Shown: positions 43,653 through 56,455, counted from the first letter of the stretch. The stretch: DNA of 64,000 nt from Cruorifilaria tuberocauda (GCA_013365365.1 JABVXU010000076.1:111537-175536), one strand, 5' to 3'. Made by a program: numbers and translations. The notes: generated by a model not told the origin, from the sequence alone.

Positions 43653-45684
43653 CCTAAAATATTCTATCATTAATTAATTGTAATGCTATTGTTTTAGTAA
43701 TTCTGGCACTACAAAAATGATTCAATAGGAAGAATGATTTAGCAATCGAACAGATAATTAAGTACTATTTATGGATGGCATCAGTAGAAAATATATTTCA
43801 CTTAATAATGATTTCATATCCTCATGAAAATTATCCGATTAATCTTTTCACATCGCAAATTTAGCATTCTAATCTTTGGAGATACGTTAAATACGGTAAA
43901 GTAAAAAGATTAATTTGTAAAAGAGTTATATTCATTTTAATGAAGAATTTAATTGCGCCAAAAATAATAAGTAAATAACATTGCAACGGTTCTTTGAGAA
44001 TACAAAAACTGGATTTCGACAGTATAAAAGTTGTAGTTACTCTTTAATGATTATCGAAAATGTAACAAGTAGGATTGTTATTACTAAAGAAACATTTTTG
44101 AGTGATAGTATGAATCGATGTTAATTATAAGTTAAAATTCCAGAATAATTCAAATAATAGTATGTGGTATATGTATTCATTTTCAGGTTTACAGATTAAT
44201 CTCATTAAAAAAACTTGATATTTATCAGTGGAAAAAATCGATATTAATGTTAAATGGATTGATTAAATGTATGATAAGATGAACTGTTAAAAGGGCAAAT
44301 GATTGATTTCAGTGATACCAGAAAAAAAATTTTTTCTCTTCCCCTCTCTTTCTTTAATCAAGCAGATTATAGTGATAGACTAATTTCACTATTGCTAAGT
44401 TAAATAAAGATTTGATAAGATCAATTTTCAAATTATCCGAATGATTTATTTTTCTCTCATGATTTCTCTGTACGAATTTATAGAATCTATATTATATTTA
44501 TCCATCTAATTATACTTGATAAGAAATGAGTACTGTAAGGTTTCAACTGATATTTACGCATACCTACTGATCAATTCGACCATACAATAATATAAATACT
44601 GTGCAAATGATTTTCCATTACCAGTACTTCTTTATATATTGAACAGAAAGGAAAAGAAATATATTTATAAATTTGCATTTGCGAAAATATTGTAAATATC
44701 TTTTACAGCGAAATGATAAGAATTGCATTGATAATGAGTTATCAATGCAATTCTTATCATTGCTCACATACCACTTCTTATCAATAATCATTTTTTTTAA
44801 TGATTATTTTATTAACAAACTTACTAATTAAAAAAAAACGCAAGTTATCATGCAGGCATTCTGGAACAACAACATATGGATCTTTTTACTCCAAAAGTTT
44901 GAAGTAGTTTTTCAACCGTAATATCAAAATATTTTTCATTTATTAATTTTTTTAAATTATTTAAAAAACTATTGATTAAATTAATGGATAGCAATTATTC
45001 TAAAAAATATAAGAGAAATTCTAAAGTATTATTAAAATTATTATGAAAGGAATGAATATTCAAACATTTATATCTTATACTGGTATTACTATCTAATTTT
45101 TCTAGTCTTAATCATTCTTTTAAAAATTTGATAGAATTTAAATAGTGATATGAAGTTTTAAATGGTTATAGATGGAGGTCCATTAAACAATCAATCAGTT
45201 TTTGTTATAACATTCATTGTGTTCGGTTGGTTCTGATTTTTTTATACTTTAGAAACTTAAACTTTTCCAAATCCTTTTTTAGAATGAAATAAGTATGTTC
45301 ATTAAACTTGAATTAGTTTAAAAATTTTTCTTTAAGTCATATATAATATAAGCTTAGCAAGCGTGGATAATTGTTTGAATATTTATTCAACTCATTTCTC
45401 CCCTTTCAATGCACATTTTCACTTAATGATAAGTTATCTTCTTTAATAACAGGAAAGAAAAAAGTAAAAGTATTGGAAGTCAATGAACGAGAAAAATTGC
45501 ATAAGTAAAAAAGCTTAAATAACTTACCGATAATTTATTTACTCATTATGACAATTATTAAATATCCAACATTATTTGTACAGTAAAGTACTTAAGCTGA
45601 TATATTATGTATTTTAGAGGGAATTTTCCGAATTAATAAATCTAATCATTACAGACTTGGCTGAGAAAGAAAAAGCCAAAAGTG
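43653..45684. promoter_or_regulatory. Shared divergent promoter region of the two trehalase genes, rich in TGATAAG sites
   Basis: 2,032 bp between the two start codons, with no coding potential. TGATAAG occurs at 44,272, 44,413, 44,517, 44,714 and 45,427, and its complement CTTATCA at 44,753 and 44,777. TGATAA(G) is the core site of nematode GATA factors, including the intestinal ELT-2 type. Whether these sites act on both genes is inference. The copy 2 leader starts after a TTACAG acceptor near 45,653, about 30 nt before its ATG; the copy 1 acceptor abuts its ATG. Confidence 0.55.
44712..44761. repeat. Perfect 23-bp palindrome with a 4-nt loop between the trehalase genes
   Basis: Arm 44,712-44,734 is exactly complementary to 44,739-44,761; the loop is TGAG. 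Each arm carries two TGATAA cores, one as TGATAAG, so the hairpin presents four GATA sites symmetrically. It lies roughly midway between the two divergent start codons. Confidence 0.95.
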
Positions 45685-48600
45685 ATGTGGAAGATATCAT
45701 GGTCATGGCTGTTTCCTATAATTCTATTCTTGATAAATCATAGTTGTAATTGTGTCTCATTGGATTACTTCCCATTTAATCATAGTTTCGATCTTTCATT
45801 CATCAGCAAAATAATGGTAGAAGCAGTGAAAAGCAAGAAGAAAGCTAAAGAAATCACATCAGTAACAGCTAACATCGATACTACCGATCTAAGACGTCGA
45901 AATTTGCTACCAAGTCGAGATATTATTACAAGCACCGCGGTTGCATCACCGGTTTATCCATGTGACGCAAAAAATTCACCAAATTATATGATTTACTGTC
46001 AGGGTGAACTATTACATGCCGTATCGTTAAGTAATATTTTCAAAGATCCGAAAACATTTGTGGATAGACCGATGAAGAAAGAACCGGAAGAGATAATAAG
46101 CGCATTTAGCCAAAGGTTTCCATCCCAAATTAGCCTTGATGATCGAGAAAGGCTGCTTTCTTTTGTGGATGAATATTTTGATACGGAAGGAAATGATATT
46201 CAAGAGTTTGTTTCATTTTCTTCGTGTCAATTTCAAAAGTTTAATTAGTTCAATTAATAATATCGTATAAAGGCTTTGATTAGATATGCCTTTGGGAAGT
46301 TATCCTTGCTAGTGAACCAAGTTTCAATTTTCTAATCCAAGATTTCCAGGTGCAGGAAAACAGATTTTTTTTGCTAAGGAATGATTTAAGGTGTCCGGAA
46401 GATACTATGGAAGACTGGAACGACGAACCGGAATATCTGGTGGCGATTGAAGATCAAGAACTACGTCGATTTGCTTTGGAAATTCATGCGTTGTGGAAAA
46501 AACTTTGTCACATCGTTAAGCCTGAGGTTATCATCAGTGAACAATCTCCTAAAACGATCTTTATTTCTGTATCGGATTAAAACTTAGGGTCAGAAACTTA
46601 ACTTTTAAGGATAGGAGGATAAAAAGCAAGTTCTATTATTTAATTAGTATTGATAAGACTGTTTACTGTACACTATGGCAAATATTTTAGGATATTGACT
46701 TTATAGGTAAATCAAATAAGTAATCATTTTCTCACAATTAGATAATTCAGGTAAAAGATAACCCGAAGCGTTATTCGGCATTATATTTACCATATGAATT
46801 CATGATAGCCGGTGGTCGATATCGCGAATTTCATTACTGGGATACTTATTGGATCATCAAGGGTTTGCTTGCTTCAGGTATGTTTCATCTTTCAATAAGA
46901 TAGAATAAATTTTGGTTAATTATATTTGGAAGGTATGATCTCTCTTGAATAGCTTTCCAATTTTTTTAAATTAATACTTCCCCTTACTTTATCATACCTC
47001 TTCATTCTATCTCAATACAGTGTTAATTACTAAAGAAACTGAAACCTATATAATTAATTGGTACGTTGTAGCAGAAAGCCAAAATAACTGATAGAATTAC
47101 TTTAATCTTTTTATATAAAATCAAAAGTATGAGAAACTAATCAATTACTTACCGTAGTATTTACTCTTTTTTTTCTTCAAGGTATGCATGATACTGTAAA
47201 ACATATGTTGCAAAATTTCAAATATTTGATCGAAAAATATGGGTATATACCAAATGGCGGTCGTACTTATATGTTACAACGTACTCAGCCACCGTTTTTC
47301 ATTCCAATGGTTTACGAATATCATACCGTAACGGCGGATGATGAATTTTTACTTAGTATTATGGGTTCTATGGAAGCGGTAGCTTTCTTAACTTCTATTA
47401 AGATATTTGATTATCATTTTAAAGACAGTAATAAAATAAACTTTACTGCTAAAATAATAAGCATCTAAACTATTTGTAAGATTTTAGACAAGATTAAATT
47501 ATCATTTTTTCATTTAATTAGTAATTATAATAAATGAAAATTCTAAATTTCATCAATAATCTTTGATCTAACTAATTATTTATCAATTACTTATCTTCTT
47601 TTTGGAAAAGTTATTATTTGCCTATAAATTCATTGATAATAATTTGTCATCATTACTTTACATTAATATTGATTTGATTGGTTCGGGAAATTTATCACAT
47701 GAAGTGAATGATAAGTTCTATTTCACGAAAGGATCCTCTTCATAAGAAATTCTCACTCACAAGAAGTTTATTGACAAAAAGTAATTGAAATAGAGATAAA
47801 TAAATTAAAAAAAAAGGGTGTAATAATTACGAATAAGACTTTGATAACAAATTTGGTGAATTTACGATTTTATTTAAACGTTAAGAAATAATTAACAACA
47901 CAGGAAAGTGATTATTCGGAACTTTATAAGTGCACGTGCGTGCATGAAAAGCCTGAATATAATTGATCATGCAGCATTGTTTCAGGAATATGCATTTTGG
48001 AAAAAATATCGGACAAGAACAGTTTCAAAGAATGGCAAAAATTACACGATATTCCAATATATTTCTCCCGTAAATACACCCCGGTTAGTAATTTTCCGGA
48101 ACGGTCATTCTTGATTGTCAGGTCGTAATCACATTTGTTATGAAATTCGTTTGAAATGATTGGTTTGCTTCATGTATAAAATATTTTTAGAGATTTTTCT
48201 TTGTTGATGATTAATAGGACTATTCTTTGACAACTTAATTTCCGTTGTGAAGATCAGTTGAGTTAGATAGTAAAAGTTGGAGGAAAACGATTCGTTGATA
48301 TCACACTGAACACTGATTAACAGTGATTTGACACTAACTTATTATCACTGCTTTCATAATTAGCAAAAGTTAAAGCATCAAAAATTAAAGGAATGATAAT
48401 TATGAAACTCATAGAAATCATATCATTGTTAGGTAGAAAAGAGTTAATTATTCAAAATTTTCTGATAAAATTACCAATAATTCGCGTAAATTCCATTTTT
48501 ATTTAGATAAATAAATTCATTTCGCCTAATAAATCATATCACTTTAGTGATAATTTTACTGATAACTGTTCCTTACAATACAAATTTCTAAGATAATTTT

Positions 48601-50913
48601 CGTACTTTTAAATTAAAAAATTCCCGGCAGCATTATTTTTTGTCATTGTAGAAATTCAAGCTCATATCCTACTCATTCTACTTTATTTTATAGTTCGGAA
48701 GCATATCGTAACGATTTTCTTGTGGCCGAAAATGTTCCGGAAATTAGACGTCGGCAGATATGGAATGATATCAATAGCGCTGCCGAATCCGGATGGGATT
48801 TCAGTAGTCGATGGCTTAGTAATAGTAAAACGATGGATACCATTGAAACATCAAATATTGTACCTGTCGATTTGAATGCTTTAATGTGCTGGAATATGGA
48901 AATTTTAGCACATTTACATGGAGAAATCGGTAAAATTAATTTTTTACTAAATTGTTTATTTATTATTTAAGTTAAATTAATACAATCTGTAATGGTATTT
49001 ATTAAGAAATTTAAAAATACAAAATTTTTAAATTAATGAAATTTTACATTTGTTTTCATTATGGTAATAAGGGGATTGAGCTATTTTATCAATTAACTAT
49101 CATACACCTGTAATTAATTATCCTAATCGATTATGGCACATACGAAATTATTCAATGAGAAATAATTTGAGGATTTTTACATTACCTTTTATTCAGAGTA
49201 ATTGGGATAAATTTTTATGCTATGTTATCATGATTATATTTCATTATCATCATTATATCTTCTTCATACGTAAGAAAGAAAAGATTTTTTACAATTAAAA
49301 AATATTTCAAATTGTAAAAAGTATTTTTAAATTTTATTTTGAATTTTAGTTTCAATCATTTTCACTTTTCTGGCATAGCAATTTAGGTGATTCAAGTCGT
49401 CGAGCGGAAATAAATATGGAGAGGGCAAAATTTGTTGACGCATTTGAAGCGGTATTTTTCGATGATCGTGAAGGTTCATGGTTTGATTTCAATTTAAATA
49501 CCGGTGAACGTGTGGATGATACCTATCCATCCATTGCTGTTCCTTTATTTACCGAATGTTATAGCAGCCTAAACAATCCAATGTTAGTTGAAGTATTAGG
49601 AACGTTACAGCGTAAAGGCTTATTACAATTTCCCGGTGGTATACCTGCAAGGTAATTACTTAATTATTGTTCTTTTTAAGGAATAAGAATACTTAATTAC
49701 ATGTCTTCTCTCCGCAAATAATTAATACTTATTCATTGATTTTTGCAGTAAATAACAGGTGGAAAATATTTATTGCTTGTGCAATATGATTCTTATGATG
49801 GATCCTGATATCATTGAATCATGATTTAGTCAACACATATAATGAATGATTGATTACTGGCAATAATAAATGATAGTGTAGCTTTATGATTATTACAGTT
49901 TAATTCGCAGTTCGAATCAACAATGGGATTATCCTAATGGTTTTGCTCCCATCAATCATATGGTTATCGAAGGCTTACGTAAATCGAATCATCCAATGTA
50001 AGCGAATGCGTAAATAAATTCAAAAACTGAAATTTATTTCTTAAAAAAAGTAACAAATTAATCGTTCAAAGAAATTAAACACAGTTTAATCTGAGATTAA
50101 TTAGCCTCAAGCGATTTGGCATTTGATCGTATTAGTATTTTTATCATAAATCAAAACAAATTGTAAAACATTAATATTTCACTTCACACTTTAATATTTT
50201 TGGTTGCGTAAGTTCAGTGTGGAAAGGAAGAAAAAAAAACAAATTATTTAATGGAAAAAATGTTATCCAATCAATTCAGTGATAGGAATTAAATTAGTAA
50301 TAAACATATTCCGTAATCAATGATAATGTTGCTAATAGCTATCAGAGTTTGATTAATGATAGGCAATTGAGATGATAAATTTCAGTATGCAACAAAAAGC
50401 ATTTGAATTAGCGAATAGATGGATCAATCGAAATTACGATGTTTATCAAGCTGATCATAAATTATGGCAACGATATGATGTAGCCAAGGATCATGTAAGA
50501 TCGGCAAGAGACGATGATTTCAGTAATGAGGTACTGAGTAATGCATTTCACTCTTGTTTCCTAGAAATCAGAAGAATCACAGTGTACTCTTCCATTTTTG
50601 TTTCTCTCAAAATTGAAATGATTAAACTAAATGAGACAGTTAGGAGTGAATTTTGAATTTTATACAATTTTAATTTCATTGTTTAAATTAGGAAGGCTAC
50701 GGATGGACAAATGGTGCATTGTTGGATTTGATGGTAACGTATAGCAAACGAATTAGTGTTTCCGACAAGATCACTACAACCGATGTTTCCGAAATAATCG
50801 ATAACGATCCAATTGATATATTAGTGAGAAAACTGGAAGATGTATTTGGTCCATGGAAAACCGTAAAGAAACATTTAATACGTACTGCTTCCTATATCCT
50901 GAAATGTAAATGA
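45685..50913 (+). CDS. tre: Trehalase copy 2 (GH37 family), secreted, catalytic base replaced by Gln (681 aa)
   Basis: Exons: 45685-46205, 46391-46526, 46751-46877, 47182-47378, 47986-48083, 48694-48929, 49387-49651, 49899-49997, 50386-50530, 50692-50913; 682 codons with stop. Exons 3-9 have exactly the lengths of those in copy 1. The N-terminus is a signal peptide: basic start, WLFPIILFLI core, NHSCNC end, no other anchor. Catalytic acid Asp395 (ESGWDFSSRW) is kept. The base position is Gln588 (WQRYD; codon CAA at 50,468-50,470) where active GH37 enzymes have Glu. Signature 1 reads AGGRYREFHYWDTY (PGGRF expected), signature 2 QWDYPNGFAP (GWAP expected), and RPESYRED became RSEAYRND. The open frame and clean splice sites argue against a dead pseudogene. 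I infer a secreted pseudoenzyme or weakly active enzyme. The exon 1/2 junction is uncertain: 46,209 joined to 46,350 is also in frame and would insert 15 residues. Confidence 0.94.
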
Positions 50914-50975
50914 ATCCAGTATTAGTAATAGTGATACTGTAGTAAGTTTGTTTATTATTTGAAGTTTTTGTTATA

Positions 50976-50985
50976 AATAAATAAA
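50976..50985 (+). terminator. Poly(A) signals of trehalase copy 2
   Basis: Two overlapping AATAAA hexamers about 63-72 nt past the stop codon. Confidence 0.65.
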
Positions 50986-53759
50986 TTATATTCAAATATT
51001 AGCATCATCTATGCATCGATAATTTGACAAATGAGAAATTGAATAGGTTTTGGAAAAAGAATTCAATTAAATCGTCCGGATTAAGTTCTAGCAATCAAGG
51101 AGATTTACGATAACGATAATTCTAGCAATTAATTATTATATGAGGATTAAGTATTATTTTCATCACGATTAATGAAATATATCAAGAAAATATGAACGAT
51201 GTCAACAAATCAAAAATAAATAGTAAGCAAAGGAAAAATGCATTCACTGAAAGCAGAAAATTCATGATTAGTAATATTTGAATAACGGAATCATACAATC
51301 TGTGTAAATAAATTTAATACAGAAATTAAAAATACAATTGGTATAATTACTTTAATTCTAATTATACTTATTTCAATTATATTTTTATTTTTTCATATTT
51401 TATATTTTAATTATAATTATAATTTTTTTACTGATAAATTTTTTTTGCAATTTATGCGTAATTTTCATTGCTAGAAAATAATCGAAATAAACAAAATTAC
51501 TTAATTAATCCTTTTAAAAGAAAAGAATGAATGGGAAAAATAAATGGAGGAAATGAAAGATGGGATTAATGCATCATTTGATTGTCGAAGATCCATTATC
51601 ATCTTCAGATTCAGAATCTCAGATGAGTTCTTGGATACTCTTGGATGATAGGACGGATGGACATTAGCACGAAGAAACATTTATCTTCTTTTCATCCCTC
51701 ATTATCCTCCCATTTCAGTTTCCTTCTTTTTTTGTTTCAGTTTTGAGTTTACTGAAAATTTCAAATCTTTTCATTATTATTATTATCGAAGAAAGATTAG
51801 CTAGTGATAAATCCATCCAATTATTACTCTATTAACTGATATCATTTATAACATCGCTATCATCATCATATCATCTTTTCAATTGTTTCAATAATATATC
51901 ACCTAAATCGCTATCCTACTGGAATTATAACAAATAGAGAAATTCAAAAAATTAAATATCAAAATTTATTTATATTATTCTGTGTATATTATCACTATTG
52001 GTCATTTATGCCGCTAATACTGAAACTTTCGTCATCTACCTTCCCATTATTATCATTATCACTCTTATCAGTGATTACGTAATAACATCTGACATGACAA
52101 AAAATGCTAAAATTCAAAAAAAACGAGGAGAAGTGAAATGTGTGGCATATCGGTGATTAAAATGGATATCAGTAAATAATACACTTGACATCTGCCAGAG
52201 ATCATCTCCGTCTGTTCAGTTTAACGATAAGAAGTTTTGGAGCTGTTTAAATGGACAGGATTACTTCCTTTCTCTCTCTGTTACCTGTTTAGTCCTGATA
52301 TACTTTCTATTCCAATATTTCAGCCATATTTGAGATATATTTACTTTGCGCTAAGCCAATCATTACATATCATATCATTATAACCTATAGCTTATTTTTT
52401 CCTAAAGAGCTGTTTTATTACTATTTAAATAAATCTTTTTGGCAATTAATTAAAATTAACTAATCAGTACTTACTTATCATGCAAATTTGCATGTCAACT
52501 ACCTCTTATATCTATCGCTGATTAGTTTTAATTCAACTGAAAAGTGTTGCTTTTTCATTTTTTAATTTGACATTTTTAAAGTTTAATTTGAATTTTTTAC
52601 TTTTGTTTGGTTAGTGAATAATATTAAATGATCTGTTTATTCTTTTTATTTGACGAACGCTCTGATCAATGCGAACTGATAAAACGCTAACAATTCAACA
52701 ACTGACATTTCACTCCAATGTTTTTTCCCCTTTTCCTTTTTTCTCCCAAAATTTAAATTTACTTTCTAATTTTTGTTTTCTGCGAGAAAACTTCTAACCA
52801 CTAAGTCCTCTTATCGCATCGCATCACAGATCATTGATTTTTATTTTTGAGTGGAATTCTGAATTATTTCGTAAACAGATAGGTAAAAATCGCAAAGCTA
52901 AATTTCTGTAATTTGTTATGGAATGAATGGAACTTGTTGAAACTTGATAAGATTACATAAATGATATCAATGGCAACAACATTCGTTCAGATTAGACTAA
53001 TTCTGCAAGATTGAAAAGTTAGATAAAATTTGACGAGATTGAAGGAGGATTGGATGAATCAAATTGTAAAATTATATACACTCATTTATTAGACTGGAAC
53101 AATTCGGAAGTGACAATTAGTAATATATACTGATGATCCGCCTCTTCTCGCCCTTTAATCCTGGAGATTCATTTTAGGATAAAATTCGCATAGCCGGTTA
53201 TTTTATAATTTTATTTCCATTTTCATTGAATTCGGTTGAATTGCAAGACTGTATCGCTTGGTTAAATTGCAAAATTAGCGGTATAATTTGACAATTTTTG
53301 TCTTACTTCAATTCATATCTTGCTATTTGAGCTTATCTAATGACGTATTTATAGTATTTAGGTGTAAAACGAAATTTCTTCCACAGTTTAATCAGTAAAA
53401 AATTCTGAAAAACTGGACAAATGCCAATTCATAAATTTTTTCTCTCTTCTTTTTTTTATCCAATCAAAATGAAGAAACACTATGCAAATGTTTTCTTTTC
53501 TTTTTTCAACGAAATAAAATTTGTGGAGAAGAGAGATTGAGCTGTTCCTGTGTCACCTGAGGTATTTTACTTTACTGTCTTCTCTAATTACTTTCAGCCT
53601 TTCTTCTTTTTAATTAATTCGACCTCTCTTACCTTTCAAACTTATCTTAACTGCTTCTGACGCAATAAGCGGGGAAGAGAAATATTTTTAACTTTTTTCA
53701 TTTCACTCACACGATGAGTCATCTTTTTATGCTACAGAGAGAAGAGAGGACGGACGGTT

Positions 53760-53845
53760 CTGTGACGTGAGGTGAAGACTGATCACTGTGACGTGAAGAG
53801 AAAACTGAAACCCTATGACGTGAGAAGACTGACCAATCTGTGATG
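53760..53845. repeat. 26-27-bp minisatellite carrying three TGACGTGA motifs
   Basis: TGACGTGA begins at 53,763, 53,789 and 53,816, each in a unit like CTGTGACGTGA followed by GAAGACTGA, plus a fourth partial unit (CTGTGATG). TGACGTG is a CRE/UPRE-type bZIP core. Confidence 0.8.
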
Positions 53846-55200
53846 TATTTTCGCTTACTTCAATAGCATTTAAAGTTAACTTTGCATCTCAAAAAAAAAC
53901 ATTTCTTTTTTAAAGTGAAAAAATGCCTGATATTCTAAAATGTATTTTATTTTGAAAATACGATTGAAATTTCAAAATTATTTATTAAAAAAGATAAGTT
54001 TAACATTTTCAACATTTATACATTCATTCACACATTTATGTTGCTGACAAATGGCAATTATGACTATATTAAGTTACTTTTCTGTTAATGCTAATATGAT
54101 CTAATATCATCTTCAAATATTTCGATTCAAACATTCGCGAGAAAATTAGTCCAATCAATTAATGGCCCGAACAAACACTTCAAATAACTTTAGAATTATT
54201 CAAATGGGACTAAATAGCGAAAATTTAGAAGAAATTAATTTGATTCTTCTACTGAAAGCCTTCAAGTATGCATGAAAACTGAAAGTATTTAGAACAACTT
54301 TGTTTTCTTTAATCGTAAAAAATTTCCCCCTAGAATTCTCTTTTATTCTTTCCTTTTCTGAAATCTCAAATGACAAAAATGTATTTTTTTTCAATCCCTT
54401 TCGTTTCTCACGTTATAATGTTTCATGTTGCCCTCAACGGTTAAAATTTTCAATTAAAAGTTAAATTAATTGTTTCACAAATAATGATTTTTGATCAAAT
54501 CTCGTTTTTTCGTCAAATTTTGTAAAATATTTCAATTTGATCAAAAATATTTTCTGTGTAAAATTTTGAGAGACGTTTTTGGTTTGTAAGTTCTTTTTTT
54601 GTTTCATCAATAATTATGAAAATTTTTCACCTAAGAAAAGATTAGTGAACTGAGTGATTTTTCTGATTTTTCTCTGCTTAATCTGATCTACTTGATTCAA
54701 TCAATCCTCTCAAAATCATTTTCCGCGATAATCTTAGATGATCGGAAGAATCCCCTTTTAAATGAAGGTAAAAGAAATTTAGGAATTATTAATCTTTTCT
54801 TTAAACTATAAGCAAATCACAAAAGTAAACGGTATAGTTAATTAAATAGAAGTTTTAAAAATAATTTCACTAGCAAGGCGAAAAATCATCGCAAACATCT
54901 TAAGTAACTTATATAAATATTTCAGTATCATAGAATATTTCATAATTTGCAAGACAAATCATTCAGTATGATTACGCAATTTTCTGTTAACTTCTAAAAG
55001 AAACTCCTTATCATCGAAATGTATACTTACTTCCCTTCTTAAAATATCAGAAAACAATTATATGCCTAAACGACATTACTTTTCATTTCAAATTATTTCT
55101 CTAAAAGAGAAGTCTTATTACTGTTTTTAACGCTACCGATGATAGTTCATAATTTATTTGAGTTGTTTAAATATAAATGCTCCTTTTTAATTCTGATCTT

Positions 55201-55219
55201 CTCTCTCTCTCTCTCTCTC
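55201..55219. repeat. (CT)n microsatellite
   Basis: Nine uninterrupted CT units. A second CT run of similar size lies at 55,753-55,773. Confidence 0.92.
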
Positions 55220-55844
55220 CCTTGCTATTTCCATTTCCATTAATATTAATTTAATATCAATTGCTGAAATACTGTTTAACTAGCATATACAAGCATATAT
55301 TTGATTGTAAAAATGTTTCTTCTTCTTTTTTTTCCGATATTTTCATTCGACTTTTTTTTAAGGCCTATTCATGCATGCATAGATTTCATAGGAAGCCGTA
55401 TCGAAACATTCATCAAAGTGCGCTTTTCTACCATTTCAGCTTTAAATTGCTTTCAATTGTTTGTATTAGAAGAAGAAAAGAAGAATTGCTGCTATTTTAC
55501 CTGAAATATTTTAAGAAATTTCTTCAAAAATAGAGATAATTTAGGAAAGAATGGAATGACAGTTGTTGCGTTCTTCTCGAAATTTCTTAAAATCATTTGT
55601 TTATTTATTCACATTCAACCATTCCTCCTCTGCTTTTCTTTCCTTAAAGTAAATGTGAAAAAAAAGAGTGAAATCTTTCTTGTTCATTTCTGTTTCATTT
55701 CTTTTTTCAGTATTTCTTAGAGGAAAAGATAAGTGACATTGATTTTGATAAATCTCTCTCTCTCTCTCTCTCTTTTATTTCTCCAGCAGCTGTTTGTTTC
55801 AGTCAGTCATTTTCAAAAATTTGCATGGAATCATAAGTTAAGAG

Positions 55845-56108
55845 ATATTTTATCAGTATTTTATTCATATTAATTTTATCAGTTATTATCACTTATCACG
55901 TCCAACTAATTTGCATTTCATCTCGGCACGTTTCTTTTTCGATCACTGTTATCACTTGATTTGTATCAGTTATTAACTTTATTATTCTTTTACTTTCGTT
56001 TAGTTATCACTTATCATTTAGTAACTCTATCAGTTGTCGTTACTATCACATTTTATGAATTTCAGATATATTATTTTTAAAATATAAATAGAAATAATCA
56101 CTGTTATC
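55845..56108. promoter_or_regulatory. Cluster of same-orientation TTATCA motifs
   Basis: At least eight TTATCA cores plus several TATCAGT variants within about 265 bp, all in the same orientation. Some occur as doublets (TTATCACTTATCA appears near 55,887 and 56,003). Either a degenerate tandem repeat or a GATA-factor enhancer. Confidence 0.45.
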
Positions 56109-56416
56109 ATTTTTTCGCCCTTCAATTTGAATAGAATTTTACACTTTGAAATGTTAAGTATATTATGAAATTTCGCAATGTTTAGGAAGAATCAATTAGG
56201 ATTTTATGAATTTATAAACTAATAATTTTGACGTACTTTTCTCGGAGTACTTTTGTGAAATACTTCCGAAATGTTTATTTGAATGGATTTATTTTCAAAC
56301 TGACATAATGTACAACAGGCGAGAGTATCCACTTCGAGAATTCATTTCAACCGCTAGAAATGCTCATTTTATTCATGGAATTATTTAGTGAAGTGTGAAA
56401 TATTTCTCTGATATGA

Positions 56417-56424
56417 GTGAGAGG

Positions 56425-56455
<31 letters not shown>

